The translations under genes were made by a program, and so were the position numbers. Source: Spirochaetota bacterium (GTDB lineage: Bacteria; Spirochaetota; Spirochaetia; Treponematales; Rectinemataceae). Taken from it: a stretch of DNA of 47,635 nt. Location: positions 1 through 47,635 of the forward strand of contig JAKPBN010000440.1 in the NCBI GenBank assembly GCA_029778945.1, given 5' to 3'. Under the pieces are notes generated by a model. The model was not told the origin of the DNA. It ran no database searches and was given only the letters and a program-made list of their open reading frames with translations. Below are positions 16,542 through 24,494 of this stretch, in pieces. Within the stretch, counting starts at the first letter, position 1, and each line of letters starts with the position of its first letter.

Positions 16542-17024
16542 CTACTTGACCACGAGGGGCAGGCCGGCGACCATCAGGACAACCCGGTCGCAGGCCGCTG
16601 CAAGGGCGGCATTGGCCCGCCCCAGGAGGATGCCATAGCGCCGGGAGAGGGGATCCCCGGGCACAAAGCCCATGCCCACCTCGTTGGTGACTATGACGAT
16701 GTTGGGCGGTAGGCCGGCCACGAGGGCTGCGAGCCAGGTCTCGAACTCGGCCTCTTTCTCATAGTAGAGCACGTTGTTCACCCAGAGGGTCAGGCAGTCG
16801 AGGACCATGTTGTCCTCCAGGCGCTCGTGGATGCGCAGGGGCTCCTCGATGGTCCGGAAATCCCGGCCCCTCTCGGCCTGGTGGCGGGCGATCCTAGCCT
16901 TGAGCTCCTCGTCAAAGGCCTCGGCCGTGGCCAGGAAGCTCCGGGGGGCGGGGAAGGCCTGGGCCAGGACCAGGGCATGGGTGGACTTGCCTGACTTGAT
17001 GCCGCCGGTGACAAGGGTGCGCAT
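16542..17024 (-). CDS. cobU: Adenosylcobinamide kinase / adenosylcobinamide-phosphate guanylyltransferase
   Basis: Bifunctional cytoplasmic enzyme that phosphorylates adenosylcobinamide and then transfers GMP to it, making the CobS substrate. 160 residues, a little shorter than typical. P-loop GGIKSGKS at 7-14; the RIARHQAERG segment holds the histidine that is guanylylated in characterised CobU, followed by FRTIEEP; later LVLDCLTLWVNN and IVTNEVGMGFVP-type blocks are present. First gene of the minus-strand operon. No ribosome binding site; the promoter predicts +1 exactly at the ATG, so this transcript has no room for a riboswitch, unlike the divergent plus-strand operon. Confidence 0.95.
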   Translation of the reverse strand: MRTLVTGGIKSGKSTHALVLAQAFPAPRSFLATAEAFDEELKARIARHQAERGRDFRTIEEPLRIHERLEDNMVLDCLTLWVNNVLYYEKEAEFETWLAALVAGLPPNIVIVTNEVGMGFVPGDPLSRRYGILLGRANAALAAACDRVVLMVAGLPLVVK

Positions 17025-17031
17025 GGCCAGT

Positions 17032-17061
17032 GTGATAGCCCGAAGGGGCTTCTCCAGTCAA
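17032..17061 (-). promoter_or_regulatory. Promoter placing +1 at the cobU start codon
   Basis: Minus-strand TTGACT (17056-17061), 18-nt spacer, TATCAC (17032-17037), then exactly 7 nt to the ATG at 17024. Confidence 0.65.
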
Positions 17062-17072
17062 GCTCGGGCCCC

Positions 17073-17102
17073 TTGACCGCCTGAGGCGACAGAGACTAGG
17101 CT
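17073..17102 (+). promoter_or_regulatory. Promoter of the riboswitch-controlled cobT operon
   Basis: TTGACC (17073-17078), 18-nt spacer, TAGGCT (17097-17102). Predicted +1 near 17109-17110, immediately at the first base-paired strand of the riboswitch. Confidence 0.65.
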
Positions 17103-17109
17103 TTGCCCC

Positions 17110-17268
17110 GAGTACTGGCGCCGCGAGGCTTAATTGGGAAATCGGTGGAATGCCGATGCGCCCCCAGGCACTGTAAAAAGGCGATTTTACCCGTCCCACC
17201 ACTGCGGAAGCCCGCGGGAAGGCTGGGACATGATGGGGATGCCTTTGAGCCAGGAGACCTGCCGTACC
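17110..17268 (+). ncRNA. Cobalamin riboswitch (aptamer)
   Basis: Senses adenosylcobalamin or a related corrinoid and turns down the downstream salvage genes. The B12 box AGCCAGGAGACCTGCC is at 17248-17263. Other conserved segments are TTAATTGGGAA (17130-17140), GGTGGAATGCCGATGCG (from 17144), the CACTGTAA element (17170s) and CCACTGCGGAAG...GGGAAGGCTGGG. The closing stem P1 pairs GTAC-T-GGC (17112-17119) with GCC-GTAC (17261-17267). About 130 nt of expression platform follow, including a CCGGACC/GGTCCGG hairpin at 17275-17292, before the GTG of cobT. No T-tract follows that hairpin, so translation control is as likely as termination. Confidence 0.93.
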
Positions 17269-17400
17269 CGCTTTCCGGACCCTGGGTCCGGGATCACTGT
17301 TATTCACTGGGTGCTGAATAATGCCGGAAGCCCCCCACACGGTCCTCCCCATGTCTTCACGCCCCCCGTCCGTGCAGCCAGCCCGGGCAAGGAGCCTTCC

Positions 17401-18459
17401 GTGCACCTCCTCGAGTCGACGATAGCCGCCATAAGTCCCGCCAGCCAGGCCTCGGCCCTGGCCGCCCTGGCCAGGCAGGACGAGCTCACCAAGCCCCGGG
17501 GCAGCCTGGGCCGCCTGGAGGAGCTCTCCGCCCGGATAGCCGCGATGTGCGACACACCCCGCCCCCGCCTGGGCCCCGGGGCCATCTTTGTCATGGCCGC
17601 CGACCACGGGGTCACGGCCGAGGGGGTGAGCCTCTACCCGCCCGAGGTGACGGCCCAGATGGTGGCCAACTTCCTCTCCGGGGGCGCCGCGATATCAGTC
17701 CTCTCCCGGGCCGCCGGGGCAAGGGTGGTCACCGCCGACCTGGGAGTGGCGGTGCCCATCCCCCCCGCCCCTGGCCTCTGGGCCCGGAAGATCCGGGCCG
17801 GCAGCTCCAACATCGCCCGGGGCCCCGCGATGAGCCGCGAGGAGGCCCGGAAGGCCCTCGAGACGGGCATCGAGATCTTTGAGACCGAGTATGCGGCCCT
17901 CCCCTTCGGCATAGCCGCCACCGGGGACATGGGCATAGGCAACACGACCCCCTCGGCGGCGGTCGCCTCTGCGCTCACGGGCCTCTCCCCGGCCGAACTG
18001 GTGGGCCGGGGCACGGGCCTGGACGACGCCGGGGTGGCCCGCAAGGTCGCGGTGGTGGAAAAGGCCCTCGCGGTAAACCACCCCGACCCGGCCGATGGCC
18101 TTGGGGTCCTCGCGGCCCTGGGGGGCTTTGAGATCGGGGCGATAGCCGGGGTCTGCCTCGCGGCGGCGGCCCGGCGCCTCCCCCTCCTGGTCGATGGCTT
18201 TATCTCCACCGCCGGGGCCCTCATCGCGGCCAGCCTTGCCCCGGCGGCCAAGGACTTTATGATCGCCGCCCACGCCTCCCCGGAGAGGGGCCACCGGGCC
18301 ATGCTCGCCCATCTCGGCCTCGAGCCCCTCCTCGACCTGGGCCTCCGCCTGGGGGAGGGCACGGGGGCGGCCCTGGCCATGCCCCTTTGCCAGGCCGCCT
18401 GCCGGGTCCTGGACGAGATGGCCACCTTTGCCGAGGCCGGCGTCTCGGACAAGGAGTGA
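17401..18459 (+). CDS. cobT: Nicotinate-nucleotide--dimethylbenzimidazole phosphoribosyltransferase
   Basis: Makes alpha-ribazole phosphate by moving phosphoribose from nicotinate mononucleotide to a lower-ligand base. 352 residues, normal length. Recognised by LTKPRGSLGRLEELSARIA, FVMAADHGVTAEGVSLYPPEVT, the GDMGIGNTTPSAAV block, GFEIGAIAGV and a C-terminal GEGTGAALAM that contains the catalytic glutamate. The start is GTG at 17401, with AAGGAG 6 nt upstream; the longer open frame upstream is riboswitch sequence. First gene after the cobalamin riboswitch; btuF follows after 6 nt. Confidence 0.96.
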   Translation: MHLLESTIAAISPASQASALAALARQDELTKPRGSLGRLEELSARIAAMCDTPRPRLGPGAIFVMAADHGVTAEGVSLYPPEVTAQMVANFLSGGAAISVLSRAAGARVVTADLGVAVPIPPAPGLWARKIRAGSSNIARGPAMSREEARKALETGIEIFETEYAALPFGIAATGDMGIGNTTPSAAVASALTGLSPAELVGRGTGLDDAGVARKVAVVEKALAVNHPDPADGLGVLAALGGFEIGAIAGVCLAAAARRLPLLVDGFISTAGALIAASLAPAAKDFMIAAHASPERGHRAMLAHLGLEPLLDLGLRLGEGTGAALAMPLCQAACRVLDEMATFAEAGVSDKE

Positions 18460-18465
18460 GGGATC

Positions 18466-19401
18466 ATGCCAATTAGCAGGCTTTTCCGCCCGGCCCTCCT
18501 CGCCCGCCCGGCCTGCCTTGTCCTGGGCCTAGTCCTGGCCCAGGCCCTCGGCGCCGAGGTCCAGGCGCGGGACTCGGACGGAAGCCTTGTCTCCCTTGCC
18601 GCCCCGGCCCGGCGCCTCGTCTCCCTCTCCCCGGCGGCCACGGAAGCCATCTACGCCATCGGGGCCGGGCCGGCCCTTGTGGGGAACACGAGCTTTTGCG
18701 ACTACCCGCCTGCGGCCCAGACCCTGCCCAAGGTCGGGGGCTTCGCGGCCTCCACGATCAGCGTCGAGCGCATCCTGGCCCTCAAGCCCGACCTTGTGGT
18801 GACCGCCGGGGCCATGCATGGGGTGATAGCGGTGGCCCTGGCCAGGCTCAAGATTCCGGTCTTTGTCTGGGACCCGGGCGACTTTGCCTCCATCGCCACC
18901 TGCATGGAGTCCCTGGGGACCCTTTCCGCCCACGGCCCCGAGGCCGGCAAGGCCGCGGCGGCCATGCTCGCCTCCATCGAGTCCGTGCGCTCGCGCCTCG
19001 CCTCGGTGCCCCGGGAAAAGCGCCCGACCGTCTTCTGGGAGATGTACGACGATCCCCTCATGACCTGCGGGGCCTCCACCTTCCCCCATGCCATCATCGA
19101 GGCCGCCGGGGGCCGGGACCTCTTCTCCGACCTCCCGGGCCAGTGGCCCCGGATCTCCGGCGAGGAAGTGATCCGCCGGGCCCCGGAGTGGATCCTCGGG
19201 GCCGATGACCATGGAGACAAGCTCACGGTCGCCGGGCTCGCGGGCCGGCCGGGCTGGCGCCAGGTCCCCGCGGTCAGCCAGGGCAGGGTAGCCCTCATCC
19301 CGGCCAACCTCGTCTCCCGGGCCTCTCCCCGGGTCGCCGAGGGTGTCCAGGCTGTGGCGGCCATCCTTTGGCCGGCCCTCTTCCCCAAGGCCAGCAAGTG
19401 A
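18466..19401 (+). CDS. btuF: Corrinoid ABC transporter substrate-binding protein
   Basis: Periplasmic corrinoid-binding protein that hands vitamin B12 or cobinamide to BtuCD. 311 residues: a signal peptide (residues ~1-28, ending ALGA) and a two-lobed class III binding-protein fold, with ARRLVSLSPAATEAIYAIGAG, VGNTSFCDYPP, LPKVGGFAA, ILALKPDLVV and the late AVSQGRVALIPANL. ATG 18466 has AAGGAG upstream at the end of cobT. Its TGA overlaps the GTG start of btuC. Under riboswitch control with cobT. Iron-siderophore binding proteins share the fold, but the riboswitch and neighbours argue for corrinoids. Confidence 0.93.
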   Translation: MPISRLFRPALLARPACLVLGLVLAQALGAEVQARDSDGSLVSLAAPARRLVSLSPAATEAIYAIGAGPALVGNTSFCDYPPAAQTLPKVGGFAASTISVERILALKPDLVVTAGAMHGVIAVALARLKIPVFVWDPGDFASIATCMESLGTLSAHGPEAGKAAAAMLASIESVRSRLASVPREKRPTVFWEMYDDPLMTCGASTFPHAIIEAAGGRDLFSDLPGQWPRISGEEVIRRAPEWILGADDHGDKLTVAGLAGRPGWRQVPAVSQGRVALIPANLVSRASPRVAEGVQAVAAILWPALFPKASK

Positions 19402-20462
19402 GCCGGCGAAGAATCCTCGGCTGGGGGGCGACGGTCCTTGCCCTCCCCCTCGTCCTTTTCGCGACCCTCTGCCTCGGAGGCTCGGCCCTCTCGCCCCGGG
19501 AGGTGGCCCTGGCCCTCCTATCCCCCTTTGGCGCAGCCCCGGGAGCCGACCCCGTCACAGTCTCCATAGTCTGGGACCTCCGCCTGGCCCGGTCCCTCCT
19601 GGCCGCCGTCGCGGGAGCCAGCCTGGGAGCGGCCGGAGCCGTCCTCCAGGGCCTCTTCCGCAACCCCCTGGCCGATCCCTATTCCCTGGGGGTCTCCTCC
19701 GGGGCCTCCCTCGGGGCGGTCCTCGCCATCTCCTTTGGCCTGGCCTCGCCCTTCGCCTCCGCGGGCTTCGCCCCCGCAGGCAGGGTCGCGGCGGCCCTGG
19801 GCATGGTCGAGCTCTGCGCCTTCGCCGGGGCCATCCTCTCGGCCGTCCTGGTCTACGCCGTCGCGAGGCGGGCCAGGGCCGCGGGCCCCACGGCCGCCCT
19901 CCTCCTGTCGGGCACGGCCGTGGGCGCCCTGGTCTCGGCCCTGGTGTCGCTCATCGTGTCCATGCGGGACAAGGACCTCCACGAGGTCTTCTTCTGGCTC
20001 CTCGGGGGCTTTGGGGGCAAGTCCTGGACCGACCTCCTCGCGGCCCTGCCCCTGGCCGCGGTCTCCGTGGGCCTCTCCATGGCCCTGGCCCGGCCCCTCG
20101 ACCTCCTGGGAGCCGGGGAGGAGGCCGCGGGCAGCCTCGGCCTCGACGTCAGGCTGACCCGCCGCCTTGCGGTGGCGTCCTCCTCCCTGGGGGCGGCGGC
20201 GGCGGTCTCCGCGGGGGGCATCATAGGCTTTGTGGGCCTCCTTGGGCCCCACATGGCCCGCCTCCTCGTGGGCCCCGGCCACCGCCGCCTCATACCCGCC
20301 TCGGCGATAGCGGGCGCCAGCCTCCTGGCCGCGGCCGACGCGATAGCCCGGTCCATAGCCTCACCCCTCGAGCTTCCCGTGGGGGTTGTCACCGCCGTGA
20401 TCGGCGCCCCCCTCTTCCTCCGCCTCCTCTCAAGGCCCTCGAGGGAAGGGGACGGGGCATGA
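19398..20462 (+). CDS. btuC: Corrinoid ABC transporter permease (FecCD family)
   Basis: Inner-membrane permease of the corrinoid importer, 354 residues with about ten membrane helices. Typical FecCD landmarks: DLRLARSLLAAVAGASLGAAGAVLQ-type block, FRNPLADPYSLGVSSGASLGAV, WLLGGFGGKSW, GFVGLLGPHMARLLVG and the end LPVGVVTAVIGAPLFLRLL. The start is GTG at 19398, which overlaps the btuF stop (GTGA); the upstream TTG at 19368 is inside btuF and less likely. The 3' end overlaps btuD by ATGA, so translation of the three is coupled. Confidence 0.95.
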   Translation: MSRRRILGWGATVLALPLVLFATLCLGGSALSPREVALALLSPFGAAPGADPVTVSIVWDLRLARSLLAAVAGASLGAAGAVLQGLFRNPLADPYSLGVSSGASLGAVLAISFGLASPFASAGFAPAGRVAAALGMVELCAFAGAILSAVLVYAVARRARAAGPTAALLLSGTAVGALVSALVSLIVSMRDKDLHEVFFWLLGGFGGKSWTDLLAALPLAAVSVGLSMALARPLDLLGAGEEAAGSLGLDVRLTRRLAVASSSLGAAAAVSAGGIIGFVGLLGPHMARLLVGPGHRRLIPASAIAGASLLAAADAIARSIASPLELPVGVVTAVIGAPLFLRLLSRPSREGDGA

Positions 20463-21256
20463 CCCGCCTCATCGCCCGAGGCCTCTCCTGCGGCTACCGG
20501 GAGCGCCTCGTCCTCGACGGGGTCGACCTTGTGGTCGAGCCGGGAGAGCTCCTGGCCCTCGTCGGCCCCAACGGGGCGGGCAAGACCACCCTCTTCAGGG
20601 CCCTGGCCGGGGAGCTTCCCGCCCGGTCCGGGGAAGCCCTCATCGAGGTGGACGGCAAGGCCCTCCGGGCCGAGGGCCTCCACCGGCGGGAGAGGGCCCG
20701 GCGCATCGCCCGGGTCCTCCAGGGGGAGAGGCCGGCCTGGGCGGCCCCGGTGCGGGACTATGTGGCCGCCGGCCTCTTCGCGGAGCTAGGCTGGTTTAGC
20801 CTCTCGGGAAAGCGGGAGGAAGAGGGCGTCGAGGCCGCCCTCGCCTCGGCGGGGGCTCGGGCCCTCGCGGATAGACCGGTCACGGAGCTCTCGGGCGGGG
20901 AATTCCGGCGGGTCCTCATAGCCCGGGCCCTGGCCCAGGGCGCCGAGGCCCTCCTCCTGGATGAGCCCGTGGCCGAGCTCGACCTCGCGGGCCAGATGGC
21001 CGTCCTCGACCTCCTCAAGGACCTTGCCGCCTCGGGGGCCGCGGTGGCCTTCTCGGTCCACGACCTCAACCTAGCCGCCCTGGCGGCGGACAAGGTGGCG
21101 GCCCTGGCCGGGGGCCGGATCGTCGCCCTGGGCAGGCCCCGGGAAGTCCTCACCCCCGAGCTTATCCAGAGGGTCTACGGCTCCCCGGTCCTCGTAGGGG
21201 ACCATCCGGCCTTGGACAGGCCCCAGATATCACCCATTCCACCCTGGAGCATCTAG
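20459..21256 (+). CDS. btuD: Corrinoid ABC transporter ATP-binding protein
   Basis: ATPase that drives corrinoid import with BtuC and BtuF; 265 residues. All nucleotide-binding elements are intact: Walker A GPNGAGKTT (residues ~37-45), signature LSGGEFRRVLIARAL, Walker B LLLDEP, D-loop and switch His in FSVHDLN. The Q-loop is VLQGERPAWAAPVRDYV. The ATG at 20459 overlaps the stop of btuC. An EamA-family transporter starts 2 nt after the stop and is likely in the same transcript. Confidence 0.95.
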   Translation: MTRLIARGLSCGYRERLVLDGVDLVVEPGELLALVGPNGAGKTTLFRALAGELPARSGEALIEVDGKALRAEGLHRRERARRIARVLQGERPAWAAPVRDYVAAGLFAELGWFSLSGKREEEGVEAALASAGARALADRPVTELSGGEFRRVLIARALAQGAEALLLDEPVAELDLAGQMAVLDLLKDLAASGAAVAFSVHDLNLAALAADKVAALAGGRIVALGRPREVLTPELIQRVYGSPVLVGDHPALDRPQISPIPPWSI

Positions 21257-21258
21257 CC

Positions 21259-22188
21259 GTGAAAAAAGGCTTTCTCTTTATCCTTCTGGCGGCCGGCCTC
21301 TTTTCGACCATGGAGATAGCCCTAAAGGGGCTTTCCCTCAGCCTGGCCCCCCTCCAGCTCAACTTCCTCCGCTTTGCCCTGGGGGGCCTCGTCCTCCTCC
21401 CCTTTGCCCTCAAGGGCCTGCGGGGCAAGCCTCCGCTGCGATCCGGGGACTGGGGCTTTTTGGCCCTCGCGGGCTTCCTGAATGTGGTCCTCGCCATGAG
21501 CCTCTACCAGGTCGGCGTGAGCCGGGCCCCGGCCTCGGTGGTAGCCGTGGTGTTTTCCTGCAATCCCCTCTTTGTCCTCCCCCTCGCGGCCCTGGCCCTG
21601 GGGGAAAAGGTGACTGGCAGGAAGCTCGCCTCCCTGGCCCTCAGCCTGGCCGGCATTGGAGCGATAGCCTGGCCCGCCTTTACGAAGGCCGGGGGCCTCG
21701 ACCCGGCGGGCATTATCCTCACCGTCCTCTCGGCCATGCTCTTCGCGGCCTATGGGGTGATGGGCAAGGCCTGGGGCCGGCGCCACGGAAGCCTGGCCCT
21801 CACCTGCCTCTCCTTCCTCTTGGGCGCCCTGGAGCTCCTCGTCCTGATTGGCCTATCCCACTTTCCCCCGGTGGCCACATCCTTGAAGACCGCCGGCCTA
21901 GGGGGCTTTGCCTCGATACCGATCCTTGGGGGCCTAAGCCTGTCCAAGCTGCCCATCTTCCTTTACATCGCCGTGGGCATCACGGGCTGGGGCTATGCCT
22001 TCTGGTTCCTGGGCATGGAGCATACTAGCGCCCAGACGGGCTCCCTCGTCTTCCTCATCAAGCCCGCCCTGGCGCCCTTCCTGGCCTGGCTGATCCTGGG
22101 AGAGGCCCTTGGGACCACGATGGCCCTGGGCATGGGCCTGGTTATCCTTGGGGCTAGCCTGGGCTTCCTGCCCCAGCGCCAGCCCTAG
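21259..22188 (+). CDS. EamA/DMT family transporter, last gene of the corrinoid operon
   Basis: 309-residue inner-membrane carrier with ten predicted helices arranged as two EamA repeats (first ~1-140, second ~150-305; the ends of each show the PLFVLPLAALALGEKVTGRK and PALAPFLAWLILGEALG blocks). EamA proteins export or import small metabolites. The GTG start is 2 nt after the btuD stop, and no promoter is seen between, so it should be controlled by the cobalamin riboswitch. A link to lower-ligand bases, ribazole or corrinoid intermediates is a guess from location only. Its stop shares CTAG with the converging gene. Confidence 0.88.
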   Translation: MKKGFLFILLAAGLFSTMEIALKGLSLSLAPLQLNFLRFALGGLVLLPFALKGLRGKPPLRSGDWGFLALAGFLNVVLAMSLYQVGVSRAPASVVAVVFSCNPLFVLPLAALALGEKVTGRKLASLALSLAGIGAIAWPAFTKAGGLDPAGIILTVLSAMLFAAYGVMGKAWGRRHGSLALTCLSFLLGALELLVLIGLSHFPPVATSLKTAGLGGFASIPILGGLSLSKLPIFLYIAVGITGWGYAFWFLGMEHTSAQTGSLVFLIKPALAPFLAWLILGEALGTTMALGMGLVILGASLGFLPQRQP

Positions 22189-22760
22189 GAATCGTCCCCG
22201 TTGGCCGGATTGAGGATGGCGTAGCCGGCCTGGCCAAGGCGCCCCACCACTCCCAGGATCCCCGGGGTCTCATCCTTGAGCGACTCAAAGCCTACACCGA
22301 AGCGGAACTCGAGGATCCGCCGGAAAAAATAGTCGATGCTGCTCTCCTCCACGATAATGGACGAGCCGATCGCGAAGGCCAGGATGACTTTCCGGCTTTC
22401 CACATCCCCTTCCTTGAGCCAATCCCGGATCGAGCGGGGGCCCCGGGAAAAGAGCCTGGCAAGGGTCAGGCCGATAGCCAGGAACATGAAGCGGTCGCCC
22501 TCGGAGCAATGGGCCAGCTGGCTGAGCCTCAGGGTAGTCTCCATCGTGGATTTCATCACCGACTCGGTGGCCTTGTGGAAAACCCGGCTATCCTCCTCGG
22601 CATGGGTCTCGTAGCGCCGGCCCTCCCGGAGCTGCACGGACCTCCACTTGGCCCCGGCGAGGTTCATGGCCGCGTAGATCGATCCGGGGCCCAGGCCTAG
22701 GGCCTCAAGCTCCTTGGCGGCCTCCAACAGGCTTTCCTCCCGAAATCCGCGATAGGTCAT
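22185..22760 (-). CDS. Uncharacterised helical protein
   Basis: I do not recognise this 191-residue protein. It is cytoplasmic by appearance (no signal peptide or membrane helix), mostly helical, and contains LRLSQLAHCSEGDRFMFLAIGLTLARLF and a Glu-rich EEDSRVFHKATESVMKSTMETTLRL stretch. The start at 22760 is chosen because GGAGGA and GAAGG precede it; a GTG at 22787 is the alternative. A TTGCCG-17-TATCTT promoter lies about 40 nt upstream. The gene converges with the EamA transporter gene with a 4-nt CTAG overlap. No partner can be suggested. Confidence 0.7.
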   Translation of the reverse strand: MTYRGFREESLLEAAKELEALGLGPGSIYAAMNLAGAKWRSVQLREGRRYETHAEEDSRVFHKATESVMKSTMETTLRLSQLAHCSEGDRFMFLAIGLTLARLFSRGPRSIRDWLKEGDVESRKVILAFAIGSSIIVEESSIDYFFRRILEFRFGVGFESLKDETPGILGVVGRLGQAGYAILNPANGDDS

Positions 22761-22798
22761 CCTTCGATCCTCCACTCCCGCTGCCACAGGCTATGCAT

Positions 22799-22827
22799 AA
22801 GATATCCACGGCATGGAAGGCCGGCAA
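22799..22827 (-). promoter_or_regulatory. Promoter of the uncharacterised gene at 22185-22760
   Basis: Minus-strand TTGCCG (22822-22827), 17-nt spacer, TATCTT (22799-22804); leader about 30 nt with a GGAGGA ribosome binding site. Confidence 0.6.
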
Positions 22828-22847
22828 AGCCAGACCCCGGAATTCGC

Positions 22848-23498
22848 CTAGGCCCCAAGGACCTTCCCCAGGCCCGCGAAGACCAGCTTGGCCAGGCCGG
22901 TGACGAGCTTCCCGATGGGGAGGAGGTCGATATTCGAGGCCGTGCCCAGGATCAGGATGCCAAAGAGGGCCATCGAGCCCCAGCGGTAAAAGGCCGCCTC
23001 GGTCTGGGGCTTGAGCCGCAGGGCCGTGAAAAAGAGGTGGGAGCCGTCCAGGGGCGGGATCGGGATGAGGTTGAAGATAAAAAGGCCATAATTGATTGTA
23101 ATGGCGCGGATAAACAGGGTCGAGGCCAGGCTGGACAGGACCGAGCCCCGGCGGTAGAGGAAGAGGGCCAGGCCAAAGTAGGCCAAGGAAAGGACCAGGC
23201 CGAGGACCAGGTTGGACAGGGGGCCGGCCAGGGCTATCAGGGCCTCGTCCCGGCGGGGCCACCGCAGCCGCCCACGGTCAAAGCGGACGGGCTTGGCCCA
23301 GCCAAAGCCGGCGATGAGGAGGAAAAGAAAGCCCATCGGATCGATGTGCCTCAGGGGGTTCAGGCTGAGGCGGCCGTCCTCCCGGGCGGTCTCGTCCCCA
23401 AGCCTGTAGGCGGCCAGGGCGTGGGCATACTCGTGGACCGTCAGGCCCAGGATGATGCCCGGCAGGGCATAGAGCTTAGCTGCAAGATCGAGATTCAT
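22848..23498 (-). CDS. Site-2 protease family (M50) membrane metalloprotease
   Basis: 216-residue polytopic membrane protein of the M50/S2P family, which cleave within or near the membrane. The zinc motif HEYAH (HExxH, residues ~23-27) lies in the first hydrophobic segment, and the third ligand is in NLIPIPPLDGSH, the NPxPPLDG-like motif. Four to six membrane spans; no PDZ domain, so it belongs to the short group. The ATG at 23498 has GGGAGG upstream and overlaps the stop of the MtfA-like gene (ATGA), so the two metalloproteases are translationally coupled. Substrate unknown. Confidence 0.93.
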   Translation of the reverse strand: MNLDLAAKLYALPGIILGLTVHEYAHALAAYRLGDETAREDGRLSLNPLRHIDPMGFLFLLIAGFGWAKPVRFDRGRLRWPRRDEALIALAGPLSNLVLGLVLSLAYFGLALFLYRRGSVLSSLASTLFIRAITINYGLFIFNLIPIPPLDGSHLFFTALRLKPQTEAAFYRWGSMALFGILILGTASNIDLLPIGKLVTGLAKLVFAGLGKVLGA

Positions 23499-24313
23499 GT
23501 TCCTCCCAAGGACGGGTCGCGGCCAAAGAATATGACAAGCTGGACGTAGACGTCGGGGTACTCGGACCGGAGCAGCTCGGGCCGCTCAAAGAAATACTCG
23601 CAGACCACCGCAAAGAACTCATCGGGGCCCTCGGCGGCATAGGGATCGAGGCGGGGGACGGCGGGACGGCGGAGCTTGCCCCTCCGGGGCTTGCCGCTTT
23701 TGGGCTGGGCGAGGCGGGAGCGCAAATCCTCGTAGGCCGAGCCCAGGGCCTCCTGCCAGGCCTTGGCCGACTGGCCTTCCCTCAGGGGCGGGGAGCCGTC
23801 ATAGGCCCCGTTCCGGGCATCGAGCTTGTGGGCCATCTCGTGGATGACCACATTGTAGCCATCCCCCCAGCCCGAGGCTTCCACGTCGGCCTTGGAGAGG
23901 GCCACGGGTCCCAGCTCAAAGGCCTCGCCCGCAAACTCGTCGTCATACTCGTGGACAACCCCGGCCTCGTCCAGGTCCTTCCGCCTGACCCCGTATTCCC
24001 GCTCGGTCACCATGATGGTGGAAAAGTCCTCGTACCAGTCCAGGCCCTCCTCAAGGCCGAGGAGGGGAAGGACGGCCTGGGCGGCTATGGACACCTTGAG
24101 GTCCTCCGGGAGCTCGGGGCCGCCCAGGGGGTCAAAGCGCTTTTCCCCCAGGAAGACAGTCGCCAACTCCCGGAGCCTGGCCCTGTCCCCGGGACCGAGG
24201 CGGTGGAAGATGCGGTGCTCCGAGAGGGCCCAGGCCCAGGTCTCATCTGGTATAGCCTGGCTTTCCAGGATCCGTTTTCTGCGGGCCTTCCGGAAGGGAT
24301 GGAACAGGGGCAT
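23495..24313 (-). CDS. mtfA: MtfA-like zinc-dependent peptidase
   Basis: 272-residue soluble protein of the MtfA/YeeI (M90) family. In E. coli MtfA is a zinc aminopeptidase that binds the repressor Mlc. Family marks: PIPDETW-like N-terminal block, LRELATVFLGEKRF, the zinc site VIHEMAHKLDARNG (HExxH around residue 160) and the late DEFFAVVCEYFFERPELLRSEYPDVY. There is a basic insertion around residues 200-220 (SGKPRRGKLRRP). No ribosome binding site; the promoter places +1 at the ATG. First gene of a two-gene unit with the M50 protease. Confidence 0.92.
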   Translation of the reverse strand: MPLFHPFRKARRKRILESQAIPDETWAWALSEHRIFHRLGPGDRARLRELATVFLGEKRFDPLGGPELPEDLKVSIAAQAVLPLLGLEEGLDWYEDFSTIMVTEREYGVRRKDLDEAGVVHEYDDEFAGEAFELGPVALSKADVEASGWGDGYNVVIHEMAHKLDARNGAYDGSPPLREGQSAKAWQEALGSAYEDLRSRLAQPKSGKPRRGKLRRPAVPRLDPYAAEGPDEFFAVVCEYFFERPELLRSEYPDVYVQLVIFFGRDPSLGGT

Positions 24314-24320
24314 GGGCCAG

Positions 24321-24350
24321 ATGCTAAGCCCTAGGCCGGGAGGCTGTCGA
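24321..24350 (-). promoter_or_regulatory. Promoter placing +1 at the mtfA start codon
   Basis: Minus-strand TCGACA (24345-24350), 18-nt spacer, TAGCAT (24321-24326), then exactly 7 nt to the ATG at 24313. Confidence 0.55.
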
Positions 24351-24395
24351 GTCCCGGGCGGGGCGGGTTAGCGAGGGTATCGATACGCTTTTATT

Positions 24396-24424
24396 TTGTT
24401 TTCCCCCAAGCCCAGCGCTATCTT
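24396..24424 (+). promoter_or_regulatory. Candidate promoter of the FecR-domain gene
   Basis: TTGTTT (24396-24401), 17-nt spacer, TATCTT (24419-24424). The leader would be about 64 nt. The -35 box is only moderate. Confidence 0.45.
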
Positions 24425-24494
24425 CGTGGTGTAAGCGCCCTATCCCCGTCGTCTTTGCCCTCCTGGGCCTTACGAACCGAAACCTGGAGCCACC

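Noticed and set aside
17134-17400. Longer cobT reading frame from 17134
   Set aside because: It runs through the cobalamin riboswitch; the GTG at 17401 has a ribosome binding site and gives the family length.
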